Below are positions 35,134 through 49,553 of a stretch of 64,000 nt of DNA, one piece after another; positions within the stretch are counted from its first letter, which is position 1, and the number at the start of each line of letters is the position of its first letter. Position numbers and translations under genes: made by a program. This DNA comes from Strongyloides papillosus. Its lineage: Eukaryota; Nematoda; Chromadorea; Rhabditida; Strongyloididae. The stretch spans positions 4,464,001 through 4,528,000 of the forward strand of contig SRSI01000050.1 in NCBI GenBank assembly GCA_005656395.1. Direction: 5' to 3'. Below the pieces are notes generated by a model that worked only from the letters and a program-made list of their open reading frames with translations, searched no databases and was not told the DNA's origin.

Positions 35134-37214
35134 AGCGAGTTAGTCGCGATTATCTGGAGATAACAAAAAAATATTATATCAATTATTTGCAAGAATAATA
35201 AGAACAACTTAAGATGATAAAAAAAACACCTGAGTAAAAACAAAAGTGACATAAATGTTATATTAAATAACGTAACACACCGAAGAATGTTGAAATTTAA
35301 TTATAATAGTTGAATTATACTCATCACGATACATACAAAGGTAGAAAATAAAAAACGACAAGGTCATAAGGAACATCAAAAACCATATATCCTCACGATT
35401 TATCAAATGTATACTATCACTTAATTTTGTTTTTTTTTCATTGTAAGGACATTCACAATGTAAAAAAAGACACTTGTATAAATATTTTCCCAAAATATAT
35501 ATAACAATTATGTATATAACATTTTATCAATCACCTCCAATATATCAAGCTAACAATATTGACGATTTCTTAATGTAGCTATTTTTAGAGATTATGCAAT
35601 TAATAACCATGATAAGGTCATGTTGCGAGGAGTATTTAAGGAAATAATTCATCGTGAGAGGGATGAATTATAAGTGTCTGTAGACATTAATTAGCTTGCA
35701 ATCTTTGGTCGGAGTTCGTTTAATTACTCTTAATATACTAAAGTGTAAATTATTAACAGTTAAGGAAAAAAAAGGGCAAACCAATTAGAGATGAAAAAAC
35801 ATACAAATATCAAAATAAGAAGTGATAAACACCAGAGAAATACCCCATAATGTAAAAAAGAATAAAGATCCAGTGGAGGAATAGAAAATAGTTGGCAAAT
35901 AAGTTAGAGCAATTAATAAAAAAAGATAAAAAAACAACGCTAATTAATGAGGGGGTTAAAAGGATATTAATAAACAATTCCTTTAAATTTGCGGCAAAAC
36001 ATACACAATATAACAAATAAGAACACGCTGAAATATATTATGTTTTGGAAAGATGTTCCATACTTTAACACTCTATTGATTATCTTTTCTCTCCTCTTTC
36101 GTTATATATTTTATTTTTATATGATAAATACAATGATATGGAATATATAAAATGTTAAATTGTACAAATATATTCATTCAATTTATTGTTTTTGAGTGAG
36201 GGAAAAAACAACAATAAACAATTTTTATTTTCGTTTATCTGATAAAAGAAATGTGTATAGTGATATGAATATATAGTATACATTTCACTGTTACGTCATT
36301 GTCAAAATGTTGAAGTTCTTAATTAGGAGTCTAGATGAATATTTATTAATATACGAATTTTTACATATACACTACTTCCTGTTACAAAAAATGAATTAAC
36401 CTTATTATATGTCATTTATCTATAACTAATACTACATTATAATTTATAAATAAAAAAAAGTATCAAAATTCGTACATATTTAGTGGAACAAGGAAGTAAA
36501 AAGGTTAAAAAAGTTTTCTTCTCCATACTATTTTTAGATGCATGGAGGAAAATAGTATTTAGATTTACAAAAATACTAAACATTTTTACTGTGGCAATAT
36601 AAAAATAAAAAAAAAATACATGTAGTAATTTTCGTTCTCATCTTTTCTCTCCTATCTTTGTTCTTTTTAAAAATCATTTTCATAAAAGTGCTTTTCAAAT
36701 ATAATAAAAAAAAATAATATAATATATGAAGTTTGTGACTTTCTCCATTTATCTTCATTCATACACATATAGTAACATTGTGTATACGTGTATTTAACTT
36801 ACGTCAATTGACATATCTTTAGTAAAATATGATGTTAGTAAATATTTTAAATACCAAATTTATATGTATCTATCTTTAGAGATGTTTTTTTAACACACAT
36901 ATATTTGTCAGTCAAAAGAAATGATAAAAATTACATTTTTATTAGAAAGTATTATTTTTATAGCAAAAAATTAAATTTTATAGAAAGATATTTGTAGGTA
37001 ATTTTCTTTTTTTTGATGTGACAAAAAAATTGAAATTCAATCTCCAACAATAATAACATATTAATGAAAATATTGTTATTATTTTTTTCTAATATCAAAA
37101 GAGTTAAAAATTTATCAATATATGGTATGGATGATGAAGTAGATAGATTTAAAAAATAAAAATAAAAAATGTTTACTGGATAAGACACATAAAAAAGACA
37201 TTTTTTCAGTAACT
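35134..37214. other. Intergenic AT-rich region
   Basis: About 2 kb between atx-2 and the PDZ-LIM gene. The short frames are low-complexity Phe/Leu/Ile/Tyr translations of AT-rich DNA and I see no gene. It holds the atx-2 promoter and the 3' UTR of the next gene. Confidence 0.5.
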
Positions 37215-40200
37215 TTAAACTTGTATACGATTAAGCATCTTTGAGGGGGTTGTTGATATTCTATTCTCGGTTCCGGTCTCAAACTTAGCGCTATGATAAC
37301 ATTCTCTACAATATAATTTTCTTCCCCTAACACGGACGTCTGTACCTGTTGTTCCATTACCAAGTTGGATTCCACACTCAATGCAACGGAAGCATGACAA
37401 ATGGAATTGCAATTTTAATGATTCTATTATCATTGCTGCACCCTGTCCAAGAGTCTTGTCACAATGTCCACACAATTTTTTTCCACTAACTGCTTTTACT
37501 GGTGTCTCAATGGTTTGTTTGTGTTTTTTTATTTGTTTTTCGAGGGATTTAGAGACATTCTCATATCTGTTGTCTGCATCAAGGCGATTCTTTGAGAATG
37601 GATCTCCAGGGGCTGGGAGACGTTGTTGGCGGACGAGTTTTCTGAGTGCATCTTGATCCTAAAAATAAATAACGTAAAATAACATGGCATATGACTGATA
37701 TCTTTTATATATTGTCTAAAAGTAATATTTGTATGGAGATTAAGAAGATAAAAACATAATATCTAATCCTAAAGTGTATGCGAAATGATAATAAAAGTAA
37801 TAGTCGTTAGAAAATATTTAAAAAAACAGCTAAAAAATAGATATAGGGGTGGAAAAAAATTAACCTCAGTCATAGATGTAGTAGTTGATTCTTCATATGA
37901 GTAAGCACGTCCAATTTGTTGCATATCTCTATCATAATATCTAACAATACCCTCAGAGATGGCTGATTCTTCATCCTTCAAAATATATTCATCAGGCTTT
38001 AGGATAACTTTATTATCATTAACCAAAGGACTTTGTCTTTTTAGGTATGGGTTTTTTGCTGTTTTAACCCCCTCATAATTGTCTTCATCCTCCCTACTAT
38101 ATTTGACATCATAATAAATATCTTCATCATCATCATATTTATCTTTTAAAATACTTTGTACTCTACTTGGTACTGTAACGTAACTTTCATTATCCTCATC
38201 AACCTCCTCTCCATTAGGAGGTGATTGTTCTCCTGTAAAGTTATAACCGGCTCTTTCAATAGATCTCCTGATACCAGAAGTTCTATCTTTCCTTCCATTG
38301 GTATAATTCTTACTTGTCCTATTATTCTTCTCATATTGTGGATGCATTTCTACTACTGGACATCTTTGTAATGTTTGAGTAGTTTCAAGATGATGATTAC
38401 TTGACTATATAATGTATACATAATTAAATATTTTGTTTTAACAGTAGATTATTAAAATAAAAATGTAATTAATTTTACCACAGCACTCCATATATATTTT
38501 TTTGTGATAATGTGATTATTATTAAAATAAAATTTGAGGGAATAATTTTAAGATGATAATGAGATAGATAAATATAAAGGAAATAAATTGATATATTATA
38601 AATGAATATTGTAATAATAAAAAAAGGTTATCTAATAATTATATTCAATTGATAAAAAAAACTTAACATAATAGATATCTCATTAACATATCAAAATAAG
38701 AATTCAAAGAACATGCTTATGTTATTATTTTGTATGAAATATAAGTATTTTAAAAGGAAATGAAGATAATTAAGAGATAAAGAAAAAAGTTAATTGAATG
38801 GAAATGAAAAGTAAAACTTACAATATAATCTTTTCCTGCTTCTCCAATTTCATCATCTTCATAGCTTATCTGTCTATTTGGTGGGAGGTAAGTTACTTCT
38901 CTCCTACCATATGGTCTTGATGAATCTTGACTTTGTGAACTCTTTTCAATTAGATTATAATTATAGTTTCTTATCAATTTTGGTTGGCTGTCAACATCAT
39001 GAATTGGTGTCAACCCAGCAGCATGATAATCTTGTTCAATTTCATCTAAAAAAGTACAAAAAAGAAGTTAATTATTTGAACTACAAAAAGGAACGGTTAC
39101 CAATGTTAGAAGAATATTTAAAAGTGTTAGGATGTCGATGATGATGACGATCAACTTCAGGTACAAAGTCAATAACCTTACCAATCTTGTCCTTTTTCTT
39201 ACTCTCAACTCTTGAAACTTTATAATCACTCATACCACCAGAGGAGGAAGCACCAGAATCAGAACGTGGTGAGAAGGAATGAGTTGAATCAACACCAGAT
39301 GTTGTATAGGAGGTTGGTGAAAAATTTAAAACAGTACTATTGATAACAGAAGTTGATGGTGAATGGGAATTTTGAAAATTATGATGTTGTTGTTGAGTTT
39401 TAATATTTAATATATCACCATTTCTTTTATCATTTTTATTACTATTTCTATATATAGGATCTATTGCTGGTGCAGTACTTTGGGAATGGTGACTTTGTTG
39501 ATTGTCATGGTGGTGAAGATTATGTTCCTCCTCCAATAATTCTTCACCTAAATCGGATTGTGGTGAAGATGATATTTTGTAATCGCCTTTTCCTGAAAAA
39601 TTTTTAACATTTTTATTGAAAAATAAGATATTATTATATTTTGTTATTATTATTTTACAATAAAAGAATATTGTAAAATATTGTAATATTGTTATGATAA
39701 TACATTAACCGAACTTTAATACATATATGTATGAACATATTTTGATATAAATTCTAACAATTGTATGGAAAGTTTTGGAGTGACAGAAAATTACATAACT
39801 AATCTATTTCAATATTACAATTGAAGATAATTTCAAAATTATCGTTTTTAATACTATTGTCTTTTACTTATACTTTTCGTCTATCGTTTTCCTCCAAACT
39901 TCTACTCTCTCTCTCTCTTCAACATTTAAATATTCTCTTCAAAAATGATAATGTTAAATGTTGGTAAAAAATTTTAAACTTCTGATGTACTGTTTTTGAT
40001 TTACATAGTTAATAAAAATGCACTGCATCATATAAATAAATATTTATGCTAATCAAACATAAAGTTTTTTTAACATAATTTTTAATAGATAAAAATGTTC
40101 AATTATTAAATAAAAAAACACATAAAATAGAATTGATAATTCTATCTATCATATGATAGAATTTAAACGTTATTATTTACCCACAAATAATGACAAAAAA

Positions 40201-43002
40201 GACTTACTTTTAAAATAATTATCATCATAAATCTCCGGAGTCTTATTCAACAACACAACCTCATTCTTAATACCATATTTCAATTTTTTTTCTCTAACAA
40301 TTTTTATTGTAATATTTCTTTCTTTGATACTCTCTTCATATAGCCTTTCTGCCTTAATTAATGACAAATTTTCTAACATCACCCCATTAATTGATATTAT
40401 ATTATCACCGACCATCAAGCCACAAACATCTGATGGTGAATCTTTCTTAACATGACTTACAACCAAAGTCGACTCATTCTTTTTTTTATCACCACCACGT
40501 ACATAAAAACCAAATGAATCACCTGTTGAGGGGGTTGAATAATTTTTACCCACTGACATTTGAATATCTATTATTCCATTGATATCAGGCTACAAAAAAA
40601 TTAGTTATTTTAATTAAATAAAATCAAAAATTTAAAGTAAATATTTATAAAGTTATTCATTCATTCACTTACCGCATTACTACGGACTGAGGTAATTGAG
40701 TTATTTCTAATGATATCCTGCTTGTAGACATGTTTATTCATCTGTGGAAATGCTTTACTACTTGGGTAGATTTCATCTAATGGTATAGAGGTTCTTTTAC
40801 CTAAATTATTAGTAGTATTATTATATCCCGTTGAAGATAACATCACTCCTGATCCACTATTGTTGTGTTTTCTATTAATATCGTAGGCAATCTTTATGTA
40901 TTGTGCTGATGTTGGATATCTATATGCTACAACACTACCAATATTTTCTTTGGCTGCCTCTACTGTTACAGAGACTGAAATAATTAACAATAATTATTTA
41001 ATAAACAAAAATTCGTCACAAAACAACAAATAGGCTTTTCAATAAATAATTTTTTCAAAACTTTTTATTATTAATATTTACTTAAGTATAACTATTTTAT
41101 TTTATATTAAAATGTATGACTACTTTTTGACATTAAAGTATTATTATGACAAAAAAATAATACCAAACTTATAATTCTTTTTTTATCCACCCCTCAAAAT
41201 TTGTATAAATACCATCTTACAATAGTATGATAATCATTATAAGAGCCAACAAAATATAAGTATTTGATAACAAAATAAAATGTCATAGTTCTATATGACA
41301 AATAAATATTTCAAAATTTACACTCTTATAAATTATTAATAGTAATAAGTATTAACAATAATAAGATCTTGGTAATAATAAATAAAAAGTTATAAACTTA
41401 CTTTTATTGTCTTCTTTTATATCAACGAAATCCTTAATATCACTGTACTCTAATTCAATCTTCTTTTTTTGTTTGATGTAATCTACAATATTATATAACG
41501 GAACACTTGTTAATTCTTTTGATTTATTAGTTCTGATGTAGTTAATTAACGAGTATAACGGTACAAATCCGACTTCTTGGAACTTTCTAGTTATTGGATA
41601 TATTTTGATTTTCTCCTGAAGACTAGCATATGCTTTTGGAAAGACTGTTGCCTCAACAATACCAGCTTCTTGAATGGTATTTTTTAATAAATATGATACC
41701 GATGCCTCTGCTTCAACAACGACAATCTGTTTCTCGCCTTTCTCTAATGTTTGGGAAGTCTGGGTACCTTCTTTAAGGAGAACGTTCTGGTAATCTTCAT
41801 GGAAGCTTTCCTCCTCAATATTATATTCTTCACCCTCACCAAGTTCCGGTATATCAATCTCACTACTATTAATTGTCGAGGCTGATTCTAGTGTTCTTTC
41901 CTGAGATCTTGTTAATTGATAAGAATCTCCTATTCTCTTGTTATCCTCTAAATTAGGGAAGGATAATGTTCTCTCAGAGATGATATCTTCTTCGCCTTCC
42001 TCCTCCTCAGGTATTTGAAGTGGATTTATTGGTACAAAATAAATAGATGATGATTCACGTCTTTTTTCTAAAATCAAATATTCATTACCATTATTTACTC
42101 ATTCTTTCATATGTTACCTGGTGAGAAACCTTCTGGAATCTGTTGTGGTGATGTAAAATTACTACTATCAATACCAGAATCAGTATAATAATTACCACTA
42201 CCGTCAGGTGACAATGTATTTGATGGGGATGTGAAATGATTATACTTCTTTTTGTTACCAAAGTTGTTATAAGATTCTGTGTCAACAGTTATCGGTGATA
42301 CCACAGTTAGTATTTCCTCTGTTGAATCCTATAAATAATGGAAACTCTTCTTAGATATAGAATTATATAATTTGTTTACATTTGTTTATTTATTTTATTA
42401 TAAGTAGGGAAATGATAGGAAAAAAAAATGTATTATTATTAAAGCTTAGAAAGGATTAATAAAAATTTGTTAGCATTAGTAGTTTAAAGGTTATCCCTAT
42501 CATGCTTCTCATCCAATTCGTTTGACGGTAATAAAAATGGTTAGATGATATGCAAAAATAGGGTAAAAAATGTTATTAATTTGATAGATTGATCAAAAGA
42601 TATTTACAGGTTGATTAAAAATGATGGGAGATGGAGCGGATAATAGGGGAGTTATTTAAATGAACATTTTCAATAAAAATTATCAATATTATAGTTAATT
42701 GTCTCTAAAATAGGTATATGACTAATTTATCATTTTCACGGAAAAAAGAAATGATAGTGATTATTAAAATATAAAAAAGCTTTGAAGGTTAATATTCATT
42801 ATTTTTATATTTTTAACCTTCATAATGTTAATAAAAGGATGAGAAAGTTCGTCTGTGATTAGAGCTTTTTATCAACTTGGTATGATAAGGTTAATTGAAA
42901 AGAGGGTAGAAAAAGATCAAACCAATTGCCTCATACCGGATATATGTGAATTCTGAGGACTGAGGTTGCCTCCATAACATCATATCTATGTCCTTCATTC
43001 AT
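37215..43002 (-). CDS. PDZ and LIM domain protein, LMO7/LIMCH1-like, nine exons
   Basis: Exons 43002-42937, 42328-42118, 42067-41402, 40974-40673, 40589-40208, 39592-39101, 39045-38822, 38404-37865 and 37658-37215 join with consistent phases to 1108 residues. A PDZ domain lies at about 430-530 (DSFGFYVRGGD ... DVCGLMVGDNIISINGV). The C-terminal LIM domain (CGHCDKTLGQGAAMIIESL ... RGRKLYCRECY, about residues 1050-1085) closely resembles the LIM of LMO7/LIMCH1, which associate with actin and adherens junctions. Between them is a Ser/Asn/His-rich disordered region. The N-terminal calponin-homology domain of vertebrate LMO7 is absent, either lost or encoded by an upstream alternative exon outside this model. 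Exon 1 (starting MNEGHRYDVMEA) is the least certain part. Confidence 0.85.
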
Positions 43003-45036
43003 TTTTATTTTTGTTTTTTTTTCTACCAACGTAATATGATAAACTATAATATTTAATAATAACAAATGTAATATTAGAAGTGATCAATTTAAAAAAAATT
43101 AATATAGTAGTAAAAAGTATATAACGTAATAAAAGCTTATGATTAAAAGATATCTCCTTTAGATTTCTTAAGTTACAAAAATAATAAAATAACGGTGAAT
43201 AAGAAAATATATATGACTTTGTCATTGTTAGATATATAATAATAATGAGTGAAGAAAGATGTTTATAATCAAGAGTTTTTGTATAAAATTTTATATTTAT
43301 TTTATAGGTATAATATATGAGTAGTTTTTTTAATAATAGATTATGATATTTAATGTATATTACTACAATAAAGTATGAATTTAACCTCCTGATCTTATTG
43401 ATAAAGTTCATTACTTTCATACAAATATATATAAATGTATCTTAAGAATGATTTTTGTTTGAAGATCACCCCTACAAACATCACAAAAATTAAAACATAT
43501 ATTTTTCATTTACAGGTAGTCAAAGTTAAAAAGTGATAGATGATAAAGAGGTAAAAAAAGTTAAGTAATGTCGTACGGGGGTGGGGTAGTATTATGGAGG
43601 TAAGAGTAAATAAAAGAAATATTTTTAGTCAAACATATATAAGTTAAGAAAAAGGTAAATTAAACATAAATATTGTTTAAAGAATATGAATAAAATTACT
43701 TTTTTTTGTAAAAATTATGCTCAAGTAATTTATTATACATGAAATAATAAGAATAAATAGAAAAATAAAACTTTTATCACTAATAATTTTCTTTTATTTA
43801 TTCTATTTCTTTACAGTTATTAAAGGGAAGTCCAAAAATGATTTAAAACTTTTGAAATGAATGTTAACATAAAAGATAACAATTAATAAAAAAGAACGGC
43901 ATGCATTAATAAATTAAAACGACTATTTAGGTCACCGTTCTCTGATGAAATTATAAAAATCATCACTTAACTATATATATAATTATAAAGATTCTACCAT
44001 ATGTATAATTAATGTAAATTATAATTCTTAAGATTCATATAATTTGTTCTTGCATTTCTTATAACTTCAGTTACTTTTTCATACACCTTTTAATAGTATA
44101 TAAATGTGTTCCTTTCCATTATCTGATAATGTGTGTATATTTATCTTGCATTAACTTTTAAGAATTTTTTCTTTCTATACATTAGATTATGTATATACCA
44201 TCATCAATTATTATCATCTCTTTTTTTCTACACCTTCTTTATTAAAACATATCACTAATATTAACATAATATTTAACCTTGGAAATATTATAAGTTAATA
44301 TTTATGTGTCTTAAGAACACTATTCGCATTATAAGTTCTTTTTATCATATCTCACCTTTCTACTATCACATACAAACCCCCTCTTTCAAGAACATGAAAA
44401 TTATTTAAATTATCATATTTACACTACACATATACACTTCTAAGAACAGGATTTCTAGATGTTAAATACTAATTTTATAATAAAAAAGAACTTTTATCAT
44501 TTACAAGAATATACTTATCTACTTAACTTTCACGTTCTTTATAAAAAGAGAATACCAAGAAGAACATAAAAAACAATATACATAAAAGTGATATTCCACA
44601 TTTAATATCTAATCAAAGAAGCTAATAATCTTAAAAACCACATTTTTTTCTCATCCCCTCCAAAAGAACAAATACCTAAAATAACAAAAGGGGTAAGAAC
44701 GAAAAAAAACTAAAATGATATGAACACTGCAAAATATATTTACTATCAAATAATAATTCTTATCTAATATACACATTTTGTAGCTAAAAGATATTATTAA
44801 AAAGTATGCTTTATATAATTAGCTTCTGACATTTTAAGAAATGATTTGTTTATACTATTTCTTATCGCTATCATAACTTATTTTATAGAGATGAATTAAT
44901 ATTTGATATGGAATAATGGATGAATTAAACTTAACAAACAGAGTATTACAAAAGTTGCTTAGTTTATTTTTTTTTATATTTTTACTATTTACTTGTATGT
45001 AATTTGTTATTTGGGTAAATAAATATATTATATAAT
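43003..45036. other. Intergenic region between divergent PDZ-LIM and ABCG genes
   Basis: About 2 kb of AT-rich DNA between two divergently transcribed genes, so it should contain both promoters. The 141-codon minus frame at 42995-43420 is Ile/Tyr/Lys/Leu-rich and has no family features. Confidence 0.5.
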
Positions 45037-47178
45037 ATGTCTACAGTTGGTAATGAAGAGGTTCCTTCAATGAAGGTAGCTGATAAAAGTCCACTCGTTG
45101 AGAATGATGAATTAGATCAAATGTCACGTTCTAGATATGCGGATGACGAAGTTATGTCCTTTTTTTCTGGTATTAGACAGCAACAAAGTACTGTTGTAGG
45201 TTAATTTATCATTAAAACAATAAAATACCATTTTAATGTATTTTTTACTATATAGTTATCGACATCAACTGTAGTTCCATATATGAGATTATCATGGTAT
45301 GATATAAATTCAAGACCATCACAAAATATTAAACAAAAAAAGAAAAAAGATTTCAATCCTTCAGAGGACATAATAAAGAAAAGACCCTACATCTTGAAGG
45401 ATGTTTTCGGGGTTGCTGAACCAGGAGAAGTTCTAGCAATTATGGGAGCCTCAGGAGCGGGTAAAACATCACTTCTAAATATATTAACTCAACAAAATCT
45501 TTCTGGTATTGCTTTAAGTGGTAAAATTAAAATAAACGGTGTTGAGGTTGACTCACAAATCTTGAGAAAGCTCTCAGCCTACGTCCAACAAACAGATCTT
45601 TTTATAGGATCAATGACTGTCGAGGAACACTTAAAATTTATTGCTAAACTCAAAATGGGACGTGATTATACACAAGAACAAATTGATCAAAAAGTATCAA
45701 CATTACTAGACGAATTAGGGTTAACAAAGTGTGCCAAAAATATTATTGGGTGGCCTCACAAACAAAAAGGTATCAGTGGTGGGGAGAGAAAAAGATTAGC
45801 CTTCGCCAGTGAAATAATAACCTCTCCACCCTTACTATTTTGTGATGAACCTACCTCAGGATTGGATTCGTTCCTTGCTCAGCAAGTTATACAAGTTTTA
45901 AAAAAATTAGCCTCAAAAAAGAAGATGACTATCGTTGTAACAATACACCAGCCATCATCACAAGTTTTTGAGATGTTTGATAAAGTATTGTTTATGGCTG
46001 AGGGTAGAGTTGCATACTTCGGTACCATACCAGGTGCTATTGACTTTTGGAGGGATATCCAATTGCCTGTACCTAAAAATTACAACCCAGCTGATCACTT
46101 TATCAATACGTTAGCAATCAAAAAGAAACAGGAATTGAAGTGTCAGAAGGAGGTTAAAAAGATATGTGATACTTTCCAGTCTAGTGAGGAGGGGAAAAAT
46201 TTGTACCAAAAAGCCATTGGGAAGAGGAAAGGATCAACAACGGAGATGGTATCATTCCATGATCTTCTTGAAGTTGATGAGAGTTTAAGAAATAAAGCTG
46301 CACATAAGTATGAAGCAACATACTCACAACAACTGGGAGCACTTGTTAAAAGATCGTTCCTTGTAACGTTACGTGAACCAATGCTCCTGAAAATCAGACT
46401 TTTCCAGTCAATTCTTATAGCACTCATTCTTGGTATTGTTTATTTCCAGACTCCTGTAACACAGCCAACTGTAATGAATATTAATGGTGTCCTCTTTCAG
46501 GCTGTATCAAACTTGAACTTTATGTTTCAATTTGTTATTGTATATATTTTGTGTGATGAGTTACCAATATTCTTAAGAGAACACCATTCTTCGTTGTATA
46601 GAGTTGATGCTTACTTTTTAGCTAAAAATTTTGCTGATATTTTCCAATTTGTCCTGTATCCAGTTGTCTTCTCAACTATTCTTTACCTTATGGTTGGATT
46701 ATACAGAGATGTTTGGACGTTCTTGATTTTTGTCATAACCGGAACACTAGTTACAAACGTAGCAATAAGTATAGGGTACTTTGCAGCATGTGTATTTAGA
46801 AACGTTGGTGTTGCCGTTGCTGTAATGCCAATTTTCACCATACCAATGTTGGCATTTTCTGGTTTCTATATTAATATCAGAAATCTTCCGTGGTACTTCG
46901 CATGGATGAGGTATTTTTCATACTTTGGGTATGCCTTTGAAGTCATGGCTGTAAATGAATGGAAGCATTACGATGAGATTGAAGGATGTACTGTCGTTCC
47001 TGGAACTAATACTACAATTCCACATATATGTTACAGAAGTGGTCAAGATGTTCTTGATAGTTATGATTTTGTTGTTGGCAACGAGCTAAGGAACATTTTA
47101 TTTATGATTGGACTGATTTTAGTTCTTAGATTCTTAGCCTTTGTTAGTCTGTATAAGAAATCCCAGTCTATTAATTGA
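45037..47178 (+). CDS. ABC transporter, subfamily G (White type), half-transporter
   Basis: Exon 1 (45037-45195) and exon 2 (45256-47178), phase 0, give 693 residues, the usual length for ABCG half-transporters. The N-terminal nucleotide-binding domain has Walker A (GASGAGKTS, about residue 118), the signature ISGGERKRLAF (about 230), Walker B with D-loop (LLFCDEPTSGLDS, about 250) and the switch histidine (VVTIHQPSSQ). Six membrane spans follow, starting at about residue 375. The NBD-TMD order and GxSGAGKTSLLN pattern are typical of White/ABCG proteins, which pump lipids or small molecules and work as dimers; nematode members are called wht genes. An unusually short first exon of 53 codons encodes a charged N-terminus. 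Intact. Confidence 0.95.
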
Positions 47179-48245
47179 TTGTATTATTTTTGAGATTAAT
47201 AAAAGAATTCATTTTTATTTATTATTTTTATAGTGATTGTTGGCAAAGACATCTATATATGCCGTTAAATGATTGGGTAAAGAACTTACTAAAACTTGTA
47301 GCCATCTCCATGCGAATCAAACATATTTATTTCAAGAACACTAGATAAAAATAGATCTAGTTACTCCATATAGTATGCTTCAAAACTTCCCTTAGCATTA
47401 TTACGTAACTTTATTTGGTAGAAAAGACTGCAAGATTACATTATTAGTCAAGTTAATACGCTTATAAATACATGCAAACACAAGGAAGTTTCAAGAACGT
47501 CTTACTAGTAAAATGCTACAAATAAAAATGTTAAATGAAAATAATGAGGTAATAGAGGACAAGGTTAAAGTCTGAAATAGTGAGTATTTTTTTTATACTC
47601 CTTTGGATTCACTTCGTTATGCAAAATGCATTTAACAGTGACTCTAACTCTTTTAAATTAAAAAATTAACGTTTTATGAAAGAATTTGATTGTTTATAAA
47701 GTAAAATTAATAATTTTTATTTTAACATATTTTTTTCAAAAAAATCCGTCCACTTTTTCGGAGCAATTCAGCATAATATCATAAAAATACGTTTACATTG
47801 AAGAAGCTACTTTTATTTAAACTTTTTTTGGCAACTTCTTGGACACCCTGTATAATTAAGTTGAGTTATGAATTTTGGCGTAATTATTTACCTGATACAT
47901 TTGTATAAAATTTCTTCAAGATGTCAGATGCAAAATATTAAAAAATGAATGTCACAACAACTAGAAATATCTGTTTTATAACTTTTTAATAGTAAAACAA
48001 TTTCTGGAAGAAAATATCAAAAAATTCTACAGTTCTAATGGTAGTAATATTTAAGTAATTTAGAAAACTAGTAATTATTCTATTTATGATTATTGTTTAT
48101 ATGTGAATTAGGATAATATTGATGACGCTGTAGTATCATAATTTTGTCATAGATACATATAAATTTATAACTCTAAAATTTTTATTTTAAACGTAAAAAA
48201 TGTCAATATATCAAGAATTTACTTTAAAACATCTTTCTGATACAA
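47179..48245. other. Intergenic region with a solitary mariner-like terminus
   Basis: No gene seen. Near 47843-47857 the sequence GGACACCCTGTATAA has the form of a Tc1/mariner terminal inverted repeat end. I found no matching opposite end or transposase, so at most this is an old remnant. Confidence 0.4.
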
Positions 48246-49553
48246 CTATCTACTTTTGTAGCTAATTTCAAAACTACTCTTTACATCAAAGGGACTATTT
48301 ATAGCTATGTAAACAGTAGTTGAAGATGCGGGTAGTACAATGTTACTAGAATTTTTGCATAAATAAAGCGGTGATACACTTTTGTCACTACGATAATAAA
48401 TAAATAAACCAGAACGCCCGTCACACGGCACATTACCATCATATACCAATGATTTAACTGTAACTTCAACTTTTTTCTTGTTACTTGTTGATTTTAGTTT
48501 ATAAAGACATATATCTCGAATATTTGTTTTTTTTAAAGATTTTCTTGATGATGAATATGATTTCAATTCTTGTTGATTACCACACATTTTTTTATCGTTA
48601 GAAAAAAGTTTTTCGCATAGTTTTCCATGGAAATATTGCTGGCATATACAACGTTTGCATTGCTTCTGAGGAAATGAACCTGTAACGAAATTATAGCATT
48701 TGATTATTATAAAATAGAAATAAAATTATGTAAAATGTGAATGTAATTTTTAATATTTATGTGTTAAATTATGTGGGTAACACCACTTAAAAAAATTTTT
48801 GTATCTTACCATGTTGACATTTTCTATATTTATCACATTTCTTTTTACTACAGTATAGAATATTTATACGTTTGTTGTCATTATGGGAAAAAAGAATATT
48901 ATTACCAATTGTACTATCGTAGTGTGGACTTAATTTATATGTATACGTGGCTTTATTATTTTTACTTCCAAAACTTGAGTTGAGCAACATTGCTGACCCA
49001 TAGTCAAAAGGAGTAGGATATGTAGTTTCCGATTTAGTTTTTTTATAATATGAGGTATATTTGGAGTCGATATTATTTGAATTAACTGTAACATAATTAT
49101 CCCTGTCGTAACGTGCTATTTCAGGGATCAAACCTAATGCGAGGCCAATGTACAACAATAATAAACTGTTTTTGTTATATTTTAAATCAGATTCTTTTAA
49201 ATAAATATCAGTAGGTTTACTTTTGCTATCTCTTAATATTATATCAGATTTTGAATTTGATTTATAAAAATTAATACCACTGTCAATAATTTTATTGTTT
49301 TGCCTTATAAAAGTAATACAAAGCGTATCGTTCATATCTCGTAAGACATATTCTACTGGTGTAATACTCTCTGAATCAGCGTAATACTTAATTGTATTGG
49401 ACATTCTTTTATGTGGTTTTGGCCATTCATCAGGCAAATCTCTTTTGTATATATCTAATATCTATAAAAAGATATTATTTTTTAAATCGTATAACTTACA
49501 TCTTCAGCTACACATAGTAAAATAAATAAAAAAATCAAAAGTATTTGCTTCAT
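48246..49553 (-). CDS. PAL8: astacin-like pseudoprotease with all zinc ligands replaced
   Basis: Exons 49553-49500, 49461-48810 and 48679-48246 give 379 residues (introns 38 and 130 bp, phases 0 and 1). Residues 1-16 are a signal peptide (MKQILLIFLFILLCVA). The astacin domain is clear: EWPKP start, ESITPVEYVL, DTLCITFIR, then L121-Y-I-G-L-A-L-G-L-I-P131, exactly where astacins have HExxHxxGxxH. All three histidines (L121, L125, P131) and the catalytic Glu (Y122) are replaced, while G128, E132, R135 and YDRD are kept. The Met-turn region reads DYGSAMLL instead of SIMHY. EGF-like (CQHGSFPQKQCKRCICQQYF) and CUB-like modules follow. It is intact, so loss of catalysis is not decay of the reading frame. 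It links the tandem PAL family to astacins. Confidence 0.88.

Noticed and set aside
42995..43420. 141-codon minus frame
   Set aside because: An Ile/Tyr/Leu/Lys-rich translation of AT-rich DNA that overlaps the start of the PDZ-LIM gene; no conserved motif.
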